From assembly GCA_003241965.1 (NCBI GenBank), contig QBMB01000030.1, positions 1 through 42,273 on the forward strand: 42,273 nt of DNA. Reading direction: 5' to 3'. The translations under genes were made by a program, and so were the position numbers. The first letter of the stretch is position 1; every line of letters starts with the position of its first letter. The notes under the pieces were generated by a model. That model did not search any database, was not told the DNA's origin, and worked only from the letters and a program-made list of their open reading frames with translations. This DNA is from Burkholderiales bacterium (lineage in GTDB: Bacteria; Pseudomonadota; Gammaproteobacteria; Burkholderiales; Burkholderiaceae_C). Below, piece after piece: positions 35,137 to 42,273 of this stretch.

Positions 35137-35799
35137 ATGCCTGTCCCGCCGCCCTTCGCCATCGTCCTGGACGACCACCCGCTGGTGGGCCATGGCATGG
35201 CGCAGTACCTGCAATCCATCCGCCCCGACATGGCGGTGCATGTGACCATCACCTGGGCGCAGACGCAGCAAGTCATGCAAGCGGCTGGTCGCCCGCAGCT
35301 GCTGGTGGCCGATGTGTGGCTGGCCGAGGGCAGCATCCTGCAGACACTGACGCACTGGCGCGCCGAATGCCCGGGCACACCCTGGCTGGCCATCAGCGGC
35401 GACGACGACCCGTCGGTCCTGCAGCGGGTCCGCAGCGCCGGCGCTCACGGCTTCGTGCACAAGCAGGCACCCCCCGAGGTCTTCGGTCAGGCGTTCGCCA
35501 CGGTGCTGGCTGGAGGCGAGTGGTACCAGCCAGCCAGCACCACCGAGGGCACTGCGCACCGTTCGCGCGAATGGGCCGTGACACCCGCCGAGCTGGGCCT
35601 CACGCTGCGCCAGGGCGAGATCCTCGCGCTGGTGCTGCGGGGCCTGCCCAACAAGCGCATCGCGCTGATGCTGGGCCTCTCGGAGAGCACGGTGAAGGAA
35701 CACCTCACCGGCATCCTGGAGCGCCTGGGCGTGAGGACCCGGGTGGAGGCCCTCACGCATCTGCGCGGGCGCCGGCTGGTTTTGCCGCACGAAGCATGA
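35137..35799 (+). CDS. NarL/LuxR-type response regulator
   Basis: A 220-residue two-component regulator. Receiver domain: acidic pair Asp12/Asp13, phosphorylation site Asp59 (LLVADVWLAEG), conserved Lys109 (GFVHKQAPPE). A LuxR-type helix-turn-helix follows at about 155-215 (LTLRQGEILALVLRGLPNKRIA then LSESTVKEHLTGIL). The start at 35137 fits the receiver boundary; the longer frame crosses the promoter of the oxidoreductase. Its stop overlaps the kinase start as ATGA, so the pair is coupled. Confidence 0.92.
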   Translation: MPVPPPFAIVLDDHPLVGHGMAQYLQSIRPDMAVHVTITWAQTQQVMQAAGRPQLLVADVWLAEGSILQTLTHWRAECPGTPWLAISGDDDPSVLQRVRSAGAHGFVHKQAPPEVFGQAFATVLAGGEWYQPASTTEGTAHRSREWAVTPAELGLTLRQGEILALVLRGLPNKRIALMLGLSESTVKEHLTGILERLGVRTRVEALTHLRGRRLVLPHEA

Positions 35800-37637
35800 G
35801 TGCCGACACGAAGCACGGGACAGTCGCACCGTGGCTCGCCTCGCTGCGACCGCCGGATACCAGCGATCTGTCCGCCGCCTGCCGCGTCCCGTTGATGAAC
35901 CTCACTTTCGAGCGCCACCGCTTCGGCATCTCGGTGATGCCAGCGGTGGGTATTCCGTTGGTGTGGTTCTTCTCGCGCACCCACGACGCTACCGGCCTGG
36001 CCATCTGGACGGGGCTCTTCCTGCTCTTTGCGTTGAGCTTGCCGTTCGCGAAGCGTCTGCACGCCAAGGACATGGGCACCTTGTCTGCCGACGAGATGTT
36101 GCGCCGGTGGCTGCCCCGCATCGAGCTCATGGCGCTGCTGCACGGCCTGGGACTGAGTGCGGCGGTGATCTTGACCGCTGGCAGGGCTTCCTATGAGTTC
36201 CAGCTCCTGCTCTACATCTCGATAGCGGCCATCACCGCCGGCAACGCGACACACCAGAACGCGTCGCTGAGCGTGTTCCTCCGGTTCTTCTGCAGCGGCT
36301 GGCTGACCTGCACCGCGCTCACCGTCTGGGCGCTTCCCGACCACTGGCACTACGCGATCCCGCTCGCTCTAATTTTCGCCCTGGCGATCTACCGCGATGC
36401 CCTCTCGGCCCACCGGTTCTTCGTGGACCAGGTGCGGCTGGAAGAACACAGCCGGCAGCTGATCGCGCAGCTGCGGGTGGCGCGGGAAAACGCCGAGGCG
36501 GCGCTGCAGGAAAAGAACCTGTTCCTCTCCACCGCCAGTCACGACCTGCGCCAGCCCATCCACGCCATGTCGATGCTGGTGGAGGCCATTGCGCAGCGCA
36601 ACCGCGACGTGGGCCTCACACCCCTGCTGGCCGACCTGAAGAATGGCATGGGCTCGATGAACCTGATGTTCACGTCCTTGCTGGACCTCTCGAAACTCGA
36701 AGCGGGGTTCATCACTCAGCGCGCAGCGCCTGTGGCGCTGGTGCGGCTGGTGCAGGACACCATCGTGATGTTTCGCGAGCAGGCCAGCCAGCGCGGGCTG
36801 ACACTGCGCATGCACACGCCCCGGCACTCCGCCGTCGCGTGGGCCGACGCCGCCCTGCTGCGCCAGGCCCTGGTCAACCTCGTGCACAACGCCCTGCGCT
36901 TCACACAACGCGGCGGCATCCTGATCGGGCTGCGCCGACGCGGTGCGGATTGGCAGATCGAGGTGTGGGACACGGGCGTGGGCATTGCGGCCGAGGAAAG
37001 TGAACAGATCTTCTCGCCCTACTTCCGCAACCAGCATGCGTGGCGGCTGGACAGTGCGGGACACGGGCTGGGCCTGGCCGTGGTCGCCCGTTGCGCCAAG
37101 CTCATGAACGCGCCGCTGGGCTTTCAATCCCGGCTGGGCCAGGGCTCACGCTTCTGGCTGCAGCTGCCCGCCCGATGGGGCGAGGCGCATCCGGAGCGCT
37201 CGGACCACCCCGCGCAAGATGCACCGGCCCCGCTCCTGCCGAGGCTGTCAGGACACTGCCTCGTGCTGGACGACGACCCCCACGTGATCGCTGCGTGGAA
37301 AGCGCTGCTCGAAGGCTGGGGAGTGACAGGTCGGTACGCCACCAGCGCGATGGAGGTGATGCAACACCTCGACGAAGGCTTCATCCCCGAAGCCATCTTT
37401 TGCGACCAGCGCCTGCGTTCGGGCGAAAGCGGGTTCGACATCTTGAGAGCACTGCTCAACCGCTGCCCGCAGGCTTGCGGCGCCATGGTCAGCGGAGAGT
37501 TCCACTCCTCCGAACTGGTGGACGCCGAGCGGGAAGGCTACCTCGTGCTGCGCAAGCCGCTGGAACCCGCCGAACTGCACGCCATCCTGTCGTCGTGGCT
37601 GATGCGCGCCGATCAGGTCACATCGCCGTCCACGTAA
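35796..37637 (+). CDS. Hybrid sensor histidine kinase with N-terminal membrane domain and C-terminal receiver
   Basis: A 613-residue kinase. The N-terminal 200 residues hold about six membrane segments without a recognised sensor domain. A short linker and HisKA domain follow, with the phospho-acceptor His249 in TASHDLRQPIHAM; then an HATPase_c domain (NLVHNALRF, DTGVGI, GHGLGLAVV). The C-terminal receiver (about 485-600) has LVLDDDPHVI, the Asp537 phospho-site in FCDQRLRSGESG and a Lys in LVLRKPLEP. The partner is the regulator just upstream. The 3' end overlaps the convergent YchJ-like gene by 25 nt. Confidence 0.92.
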   Translation: MSADTKHGTVAPWLASLRPPDTSDLSAACRVPLMNLTFERHRFGISVMPAVGIPLVWFFSRTHDATGLAIWTGLFLLFALSLPFAKRLHAKDMGTLSADEMLRRWLPRIELMALLHGLGLSAAVILTAGRASYEFQLLLYISIAAITAGNATHQNASLSVFLRFFCSGWLTCTALTVWALPDHWHYAIPLALIFALAIYRDALSAHRFFVDQVRLEEHSRQLIAQLRVARENAEAALQEKNLFLSTASHDLRQPIHAMSMLVEAIAQRNRDVGLTPLLADLKNGMGSMNLMFTSLLDLSKLEAGFITQRAAPVALVRLVQDTIVMFREQASQRGLTLRMHTPRHSAVAWADAALLRQALVNLVHNALRFTQRGGILIGLRRRGADWQIEVWDTGVGIAAEESEQIFSPYFRNQHAWRLDSAGHGLGLAVVARCAKLMNAPLGFQSRLGQGSRFWLQLPARWGEAHPERSDHPAQDAPAPLLPRLSGHCLVLDDDPHVIAAWKALLEGWGVTGRYATSAMEVMQHLDEGFIPEAIFCDQRLRSGESGFDILRALLNRCPQACGAMVSGEFHSSELVDAEREGYLVLRKPLEPAELHAILSSWLMRADQVTSPST

Positions 37638-37987
37638 AACCACCGGCCGTCTTCGCGCACGAAGCGGCTGCGCTCGTGCAGGCGCTGGCCACGACCCTGG
37701 ATGCGAGAGCGGGCCACAAATTCAACTTCGGCGTGTGCCGCGTCGATGGGTTTGTGCCGCTTCACCTCCAGCCCCAGCCACTTCAAGGCCGCATCGAGTT
37801 CGAGCGAGGCCGGGCGCGTACCGGCATGCCAGGTGGCCAGCAAATGCGCCACGTCACCGCGCACGAAGGCGGTGTAGCGCGAGCGCATGAGCGCCTCGGC
37901 ATCGGGCGCGGGAACCACGGTGCCGGTGTAGCGACCGCAGCAGGCCTCGAAGGCCTTGCCACGCCCGCAGGGACAGGGTTCTGTCAT
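37613..37987 (-). CDS. YchJ family (UPF0225) SEC-C motif protein
   Basis: A 124-residue protein starting MTEPCPCGRGKAFEACCGRY, a zinc-binding SEC-C motif, followed by the YchJ/NTF2-like domain (EALMRSRYTAFVRGDVAHLLATW; ERSRFVREDGRWFYVDGD). Function is not known for the family. The start at 37987 overlaps the rhodanese stop by 4 nt, so the two form a coupled pair. Confidence 0.9.
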   Translation of the reverse strand: MTEPCPCGRGKAFEACCGRYTGTVVPAPDAEALMRSRYTAFVRGDVAHLLATWHAGTRPASLELDAALKWLGLEVKRHKPIDAAHAEVEFVARSRIQGRGQRLHERSRFVREDGRWFYVDGDVT

Positions 37988-38409
37988 CCCGCCTTCTTGG
38001 CCTTGCGTTGCTCCAGCGTCTCCACCGGCGCACCCGCCTTGACCCAATCGGTGAAACCGCCGTCGATGTGGGCCACGTTGGTCATGCCCATGTCCTGCAG
38101 GGCCTTGGTGGCCAGCGCGCTGCGCCAGCCGGCGCCGCAGTACAGCACGAACTCTTTCGCTTCGTCTGCAAACACAGGCTTGAAATAGGGCGATGCCGGG
38201 TCCACCCAGAACTCGAGCATGCCGCGTGGGGCGTGCAGCGCGCCGACCGCCGTGCCTTCGCGTTCAAGCTCGCGCACATCGCGGATGTCGACCAGTTGCA
38301 GTCGTGAGTCACCCGCCGCCAGCCGGCTCTGGATGTCGCTCACGCTGTACGTGGTGATCTGTGCGCTGGCCTCGGCCACGAGCGCTTGGGATCCTTTGGT
38401 GATGGGCAT
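37984..38409 (-). CDS. Rhodanese-like sulfurtransferase
   Basis: A 141-residue single-domain rhodanese. The active-site Cys91 lies in VLYCGAGWRSA, with the usual loop and the motifs LQLVDIRDVRELEREG at the front and VAHIDGGFTDWVKAG at the end. It moves sulfane sulfur; the acceptor is unknown. First gene of the pair with the YchJ-like gene; 98 nt separate it from the divergent glutathione transferase gene. Confidence 0.9.
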   Translation of the reverse strand: MPITKGSQALVAEASAQITTYSVSDIQSRLAAGDSRLQLVDIRDVRELEREGTAVGALHAPRGMLEFWVDPASPYFKPVFADEAKEFVLYCGAGWRSALATKALQDMGMTNVAHIDGGFTDWVKAGAPVETLEQRKAKKAG

Positions 38410-38507
38410 GTCTTGTCTCCGTTGTTGACAGAATTATCGATGCCCTTGCAGCGCCCGGGGCATGTGGGGCGGGTGTTCAATGCGGACTCATCACCGAAGG
38501 AGCACGC

Positions 38508-39212
38508 ATGAATTCCCTGGACACATTTCCCATCACGCAGCGCTGGCCGGCCCAGAACCCCGACCGCCTGCAGCTGTACTCGCTGCCCACGCCCAACGGC
38601 GTGAAGGTCTCGATCATGCTGGAGGAAACGGGCCTGCCGTACGAGCCGCATCTGGTGAGCTTCGAAACCAACGACCAGATGTCGCCGGCGTTTCTCTCGC
38701 TCAACCCGAACAACAAGATCCCGGCCATCCTCGACCCGAACGGGCCCGGAGGGAAGCCGCTGGCGCTGTTCGAGTCGGGCGCGATCCTGATCTACCTGGC
38801 CGAGAAGACCGGCCAATTCCTGCCGCAAGACCCCGCCGCGCGCTACGAGACGCTGCAATGGCTGATGTTCCAGATGGGTGGCGTGGGGCCGATGTTTGGC
38901 CAGCTCGGCTTCTTCCACAAATTCGCCGGCAAGGACTTTGAAGACAAGCGCCCGCGCGACCGCTACGCAGCCGAAACCAAACGCCTGCTCGGTGTGCTGA
39001 ACCAGCGCATGGCCGGGCGCGACTGGATCATGGGTGCCGACTACTCCATTGCCGACATCGCCATCTGGCCCTGGGTGCGCAACCTGGTGGGCTTTTACGG
39101 TGCGGGTGATCTGGTGGGCTTCAGCGACTTTGCCGAACTGCCGCGTGTGCTGGAAGCGTTCGAGCAGCGGCCCGCGGTGCAACGCGGCCTGACCATCCCC
39201 GCTCGCGGCTGA
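38508..39212 (+). CDS. Glutathione S-transferase (YfcG/Ure2-like, nu class)
   Basis: A 234-residue GST. The thioredoxin-fold part has the Thr-Pro-Asn motif (SLPTPNGVKVSIMLEE) of the YfcG/YghU group, the cis-Pro region LNPNNKIPAILDP, and the gamma-glutamyl site LFESGAILIYLAE. The helical C-terminal domain has MGADYSIADIAIWPWVRN. Members reduce disulfides of glutathione or detoxify small molecules. Good start at 38508 after a short leader with GGAG. Confidence 0.92.
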   Translation: MNSLDTFPITQRWPAQNPDRLQLYSLPTPNGVKVSIMLEETGLPYEPHLVSFETNDQMSPAFLSLNPNNKIPAILDPNGPGGKPLALFESGAILIYLAEKTGQFLPQDPAARYETLQWLMFQMGGVGPMFGQLGFFHKFAGKDFEDKRPRDRYAAETKRLLGVLNQRMAGRDWIMGADYSIADIAIWPWVRNLVGFYGAGDLVGFSDFAELPRVLEAFEQRPAVQRGLTIPARG

Positions 39213-39223
39213 TTTTCAAGGGG

Positions 39224-40684
39224 TCACTTCCTCCAGAAGTGACCGGTGAAAAGAACGAGCACGGTCAGCAGCTCCAGTCGCCCCAGCAGCATCGCAAACG
39301 TACAGACCCAGATCTGGAAATCATTGAGCACGCCGAAGTTGCTGGCTGGCCCCACCTCACCCAGACCGGGGCCGATGTTGTTCACCGTGGCGACCACGGC
39401 TGAGAATGAGGTGACGATGTCGAGCCCCGTGAACAGGAGCACCATGGTGAGCCCCATGGTGGCGGCACCGTAGATCAGCATGAAGCCCAGCACGGCCGTC
39501 ATGACCGAGGGCGGCATGATCACGCCGCCCAGCGTGACCGGGTTGACCACGCGCGGGTGCACGATGCGCACCAGCTCGCGCCGCGCCTGCTTGATCAGCA
39601 GCACCATGCGCACCAACTTGATGCCGCCACCGGTGGAGCCGGCGCACGACACGAAGCAGCCCAGGAACAGGAGCAGCACCGGCGCGAACACCGGCCACTG
39701 CGCGTAGTCGGTCGACGCATAGCCGGTGGTGGTGGCCGCCGACACCACGTGGAAAGCGCTGGCGCGCAAGGCTTCGGCAAAGGTGGCGTACTCCCCGTGC
39801 ACGGTGAGCAACACGGCCACCAGCAGGATCGACGCCACCAGCACGCTGACGTAGGTGCGGATCTCGCGGTCGTGCGTGAGCGGCCTGAGCGTGCGGTGGC
39901 GCAGCACCATGAAATAGCGCATGAAACTCACGCCGGCCAGCGCCATGAAGAACGTGGCCACGGCTTCGATCTTCGCCGAGTCCCAGTGGCCAAAGCTCGC
40001 GTCGTGCGATGAAAAACCGCCCAGGCCCATGGTGGTGCACATGTGCATGAAGGCGTCGGCCCAGCTCATGCCGGCCCAGCGGTAGGCCAGCATGCAGGCC
40101 ACCGAGAACAGCACGTACACCCCCCACAGGCCGCGCGCGGTCTCTGAAATGCGCGGCGTGAACTTGGTGTCCTTCATGGGTCCTGGCGTCTCGGCGCGGT
40201 AGAGCTGCACGCCGCCCAGACCCAGCAGAGGCAGCACGGCCACCACCAGCAGCATGATGCCCAGCCCGCCCACCAGCTGCAGGAAACAGCGCCACACGTT
40301 CACCGACACCGGCAGCGCGTCCAGCCCCGAGATGGCGGTGGCCCCGGTGGCCGTGAGGGCGCTCATGGCCTCGAAGTAGGCCTTGGTCCAGCCGATGTCG
40401 GGCACGGTGTAGAGCAGCGGCACAGCCGCATACACCGGCAACACGATCCACACCAGGTTGACCAGCAAAAAACCGTCACGCGTCTGCAGCTCGCGGCGGT
40501 GGCGCTTGGTGAATTGCCACAGCAGCAGGCCACTGGAAGCCGTGAGGGCAAAGCCATAAGCCCACACCATCGCGTGGTGGTGGGCATCCAGGAACCAGGC
40601 CCAGGCCAGCGGCACCAGAAAGGCCGGCGCAAAGGCCAGCAACACACGGGAGAACACCGACAGGACGGGCAGGAAACTGTGCAC
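39224..40684 (-). CDS. trkH: Trk system potassium uptake protein TrkH
   Basis: A 486-residue membrane protein of the TrkH/KtrB family. The four pore loops are seen with their conserved glycines: SALTATGATAISG, CTTMGLGGFSSHD, ATTTGYASTDYAQ, and NNIGPGLGEVGPASNFG, plus SCAGSTGGGIKLVRM after the third. The start is GTG at 40684 (MHSFLPVLS); it lies 6 nt after the trkA stop, so trkA and trkH are co-transcribed. Confidence 0.94.
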   Translation of the reverse strand: MHSFLPVLSVFSRVLLAFAPAFLVPLAWAWFLDAHHHAMVWAYGFALTASSGLLLWQFTKRHRRELQTRDGFLLVNLVWIVLPVYAAVPLLYTVPDIGWTKAYFEAMSALTATGATAISGLDALPVSVNVWRCFLQLVGGLGIMLLVVAVLPLLGLGGVQLYRAETPGPMKDTKFTPRISETARGLWGVYVLFSVACMLAYRWAGMSWADAFMHMCTTMGLGGFSSHDASFGHWDSAKIEAVATFFMALAGVSFMRYFMVLRHRTLRPLTHDREIRTYVSVLVASILLVAVLLTVHGEYATFAEALRASAFHVVSAATTTGYASTDYAQWPVFAPVLLLFLGCFVSCAGSTGGGIKLVRMVLLIKQARRELVRIVHPRVVNPVTLGGVIMPPSVMTAVLGFMLIYGAATMGLTMVLLFTGLDIVTSFSAVVATVNNIGPGLGEVGPASNFGVLNDFQIWVCTFAMLLGRLELLTVLVLFTGHFWRK

Positions 40685-40690
40685 GCGGGC

Positions 40691-42082
40691 TTATCCGAAG
40701 AAAGTGGCGCTGACCTGAAACAGCCGCTCGACGTCGCGCACCAGGCGCTTGTTCGGGATGAACATGACGATGTGGTCGTCGGCCTGGATCACCGTGTCGT
40801 GGTGCGGCATCAGCACCTCGGACTGGCTCCCTTCGCCACGCACGATCACACCGATGCGCACGCCCTTGGGCAGCTTGAGTTCCTCAACGCGGCGGCCCAC
40901 CAGCTTGCTGGTCTTCACATCACCGCGCGCAATGCCTTCGAGCGCCTCGGCCGCGCCCCGGCGCAGGCTGTGCACCGCGGCCACGTCGCCGCGGCGCAGG
41001 TGCGTGAGCAGCTCACCGATGACGGTCTGCGAGGGCGAGATGGCGATGTCGATGGTGCTGCCCTGCATCATGTCGGCGTAGGCACGGCGGTTGATCAGCG
41101 CCATCACACGCCCGGCGCCCAGGCGCTTGGCCAGCATGGCCGACATGATGTTGTCCTCGTCGTCGCTGGTGAGTGCGAGAAACATGTCCATCTCGCCCAC
41201 GTTCTCTTCGAGCAGCAGGTCTTCGTCGGCGCCATCGCCGTGGAGGATCAACATGCTGGAGGGCAACTGGCTGGCCAGGTACTCGCAGCGCTTTTGATCA
41301 CGCTCGATGATCTTCACTTCGCACTGCCCCTGCAGCGTGCGCGCCAGGCGCAGCCCGACCTTGCCACCGCCGGCGATGATGATGCGGCGCGCCGGTTTGT
41401 CGATGTTGTGAATGGCGCCCAGCACGTAGCGGATCTTCTGCGTGTCGGCCAGCACGAAGACTTCGTCGCCCGCCAGGATGCGGGTCTGCTTGGTGGCTTC
41501 CATCTCGGTGTCCATCCGGTAGATCGCCACCACGCGCATCTCGGCGTGCGGGAAGCGCTCGCGGAACTCGCCGATGGTGTGGCCCACGAGCGAGCCGCCG
41601 TGTGTGGCCCGGATGGCGATCAGGCTGGCGCGGCCATCGGCGAACTCCAGCACCTGCAGCGCTTCGGGGTAGCTGATGATCTGGTGGATGTAGCGCGTGA
41701 CCGACTCTTCGGGGCAGATCACGTGGTCCACCGCAAAACCGTTCTTGCCCAGCAGTTCGTCACCCTCCAGGAATTCGGGCGAGCGCAGCCGGGCGATGGT
41801 GGTGGGTACGTTGAAGAGGTCGTGCGCGACCTTGCACACCACGAGGTTGGTTTCGTCGTTGGCAGCGCAGGCGATCACCATGTCCGCGTCTTTCGCGCCG
41901 GCCTCGCGCAACACCGAGGGCTGGATACCGTTGCCCACCACGCCGCGCAGGTCGATGCGTTCTTCCAGGCTGCGCAGGCGGGCCGGGTCCATGTCGATGA
42001 CGGTGATGTCGTTCTGCTCGGAGACCAGGCTTTCTGCGACGCTTTCGCCCACTCGGCCGGCGCCCAGGATGATGATGTTCAT
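40691..42082 (-). CDS. trkA: Trk system regulatory NAD-binding protein TrkA
   Basis: A 463-residue protein with two repeats, each a Rossmann (RCK-N) plus RCK-C domain. Nucleotide loops GAGRVGESVAESL near the start and GGGKVGLRLARTL near residue 240, each followed by an acidic residue. It gates TrkH in response to NADH or ATP. The start at 42082 (MNIIILGAG) is the family start; the open frame to 42238 adds nothing conserved. Confidence 0.94.
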   Translation of the reverse strand: MNIIILGAGRVGESVAESLVSEQNDITVIDMDPARLRSLEERIDLRGVVGNGIQPSVLREAGAKDADMVIACAANDETNLVVCKVAHDLFNVPTTIARLRSPEFLEGDELLGKNGFAVDHVICPEESVTRYIHQIISYPEALQVLEFADGRASLIAIRATHGGSLVGHTIGEFRERFPHAEMRVVAIYRMDTEMEATKQTRILAGDEVFVLADTQKIRYVLGAIHNIDKPARRIIIAGGGKVGLRLARTLQGQCEVKIIERDQKRCEYLASQLPSSMLILHGDGADEDLLLEENVGEMDMFLALTSDDEDNIMSAMLAKRLGAGRVMALINRRAYADMMQGSTIDIAISPSQTVIGELLTHLRRGDVAAVHSLRRGAAEALEGIARGDVKTSKLVGRRVEELKLPKGVRIGVIVRGEGSQSEVLMPHHDTVIQADDHIVMFIPNKRLVRDVERLFQVSATFFG

Positions 42083-42273
42083 GTTGGCGCGATCATACGA
42101 GGGGAGAGGTTGTCTGCCCGTCATTTCAGGCATACATCTCGCGGGCTCGCGGACGCGGTGTGCGCTGCTCCGCGGCTGTCCCCCGGCGGCTGGTGCCGCC
42201 TCCTCCTGATACTCTGACCCCGCTCTCCTTGCACCCAAGAGAGCCCGCCGTGTGACCCCGTGCCTCCTCCTGG
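42083..42273. other. Upstream region of trkA and possible start of a rightward gene
   Basis: About 190 nt without a recognised complete gene. It must contain the trkA promoter. On the plus strand a GTG at 42252 opens a short frame (MTPCLLL) that runs to the window edge and could be the start of an exported protein, but too little is present to judge. The ntrX/ntrY-type genes often found upstream of trkA in Betaproteobacteria are not visible here. Confidence 0.35.

Noticed and set aside
40499..42217. A 572-codon plus-strand frame opposite trkA/trkH
   Set aside because: Antisense to trkA and the 5' part of trkH, both with intact motifs.
42208..42222. TCTGACCCC near the right edge as a second copy of the left-edge palindrome arm
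   Set aside because: Only nine bases match and no inverted partner is present.

Overview
The window is high-GC bacterial DNA with tightly packed genes, many 4-nt start/stop overlaps and gene content typical of Betaproteobacteria, order Burkholderiales. The best guess is a Comamonadaceae member such as Hydrogenophaga: it has a fused-subunit NAD-linked formate dehydrogenase, a leucine/isovalerate (mcc) degradation cluster and a TrkA/TrkH pair. The genus is inferred from gene content and protein flavour, not from a marker gene. I see no rRNA, tRNA, CRISPR array, insertion sequence or prophage.

Layout. (1) 1-9388: a uvrA-like gene running off the left edge and ending in a perfect 54-bp palindrome; an orphan LivK-type binding protein; a universal stress protein; a two-gene formate dehydrogenase operon (alpha subunit plus a fused gamma-beta subunit) with a divergent ModE-like/periplasmic-binding-fold regulator; and a DUF1289 / 2-hydroxychromene-2-carboxylate isomerase pair. 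(2) 9565-21296: six consecutive same-strand genes of 632-642 codons encoding one paralogous protein family that I do not recognise. They are separated by only 30-52 nt, have similar translation leaders, diverged N-terminal halves and a strongly conserved C-terminal domain, and two of them share an identical 287-bp tract. This is the most interesting part of the window. (3) 21303-32680: on the minus strand, a leucine-catabolism gene run, mccB - vapB - vapC - dinB-like - acyl-CoA dehydrogenase - methylglutaconyl-CoA hydratase-like - DUF4126 - mccA - hydroxyacid reductase - HMG-CoA lyase - LysE exporter, with a divergent AraC-type regulator. A toxin-antitoxin module sits inside the pathway cluster, mccA carries an in-frame palindromic repeat, and a second mccA-like start lies just upstream of the real one. 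(4) 32654-42273: housekeeping and signalling genes: HAD phosphatase, small lipoprotein, MDR-family oxidoreductase, a LuxR-type response regulator with a hybrid histidine kinase, YchJ-like protein, rhodanese, glutathione S-transferase, and the TrkH/TrkA potassium uptake pair.

How the parts work together. The mcc genes cover the later part of leucine breakdown: 3-methylcrotonyl-CoA is carboxylated (MccA/MccB), hydrated (the enoyl-CoA hydratase) and cleaved to acetyl-CoA and acetoacetate (HMG-CoA lyase). The first dehydrogenase step may be served by the local acyl-CoA dehydrogenase or by an isovaleryl-CoA dehydrogenase elsewhere. Formate dehydrogenase supplies NADH from formate, and its neighbouring regulator may sense molybdate or tungstate. 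The six-paralog array has no enzyme-like motif, signal peptide or membrane segment that I can see; its role is unknown.
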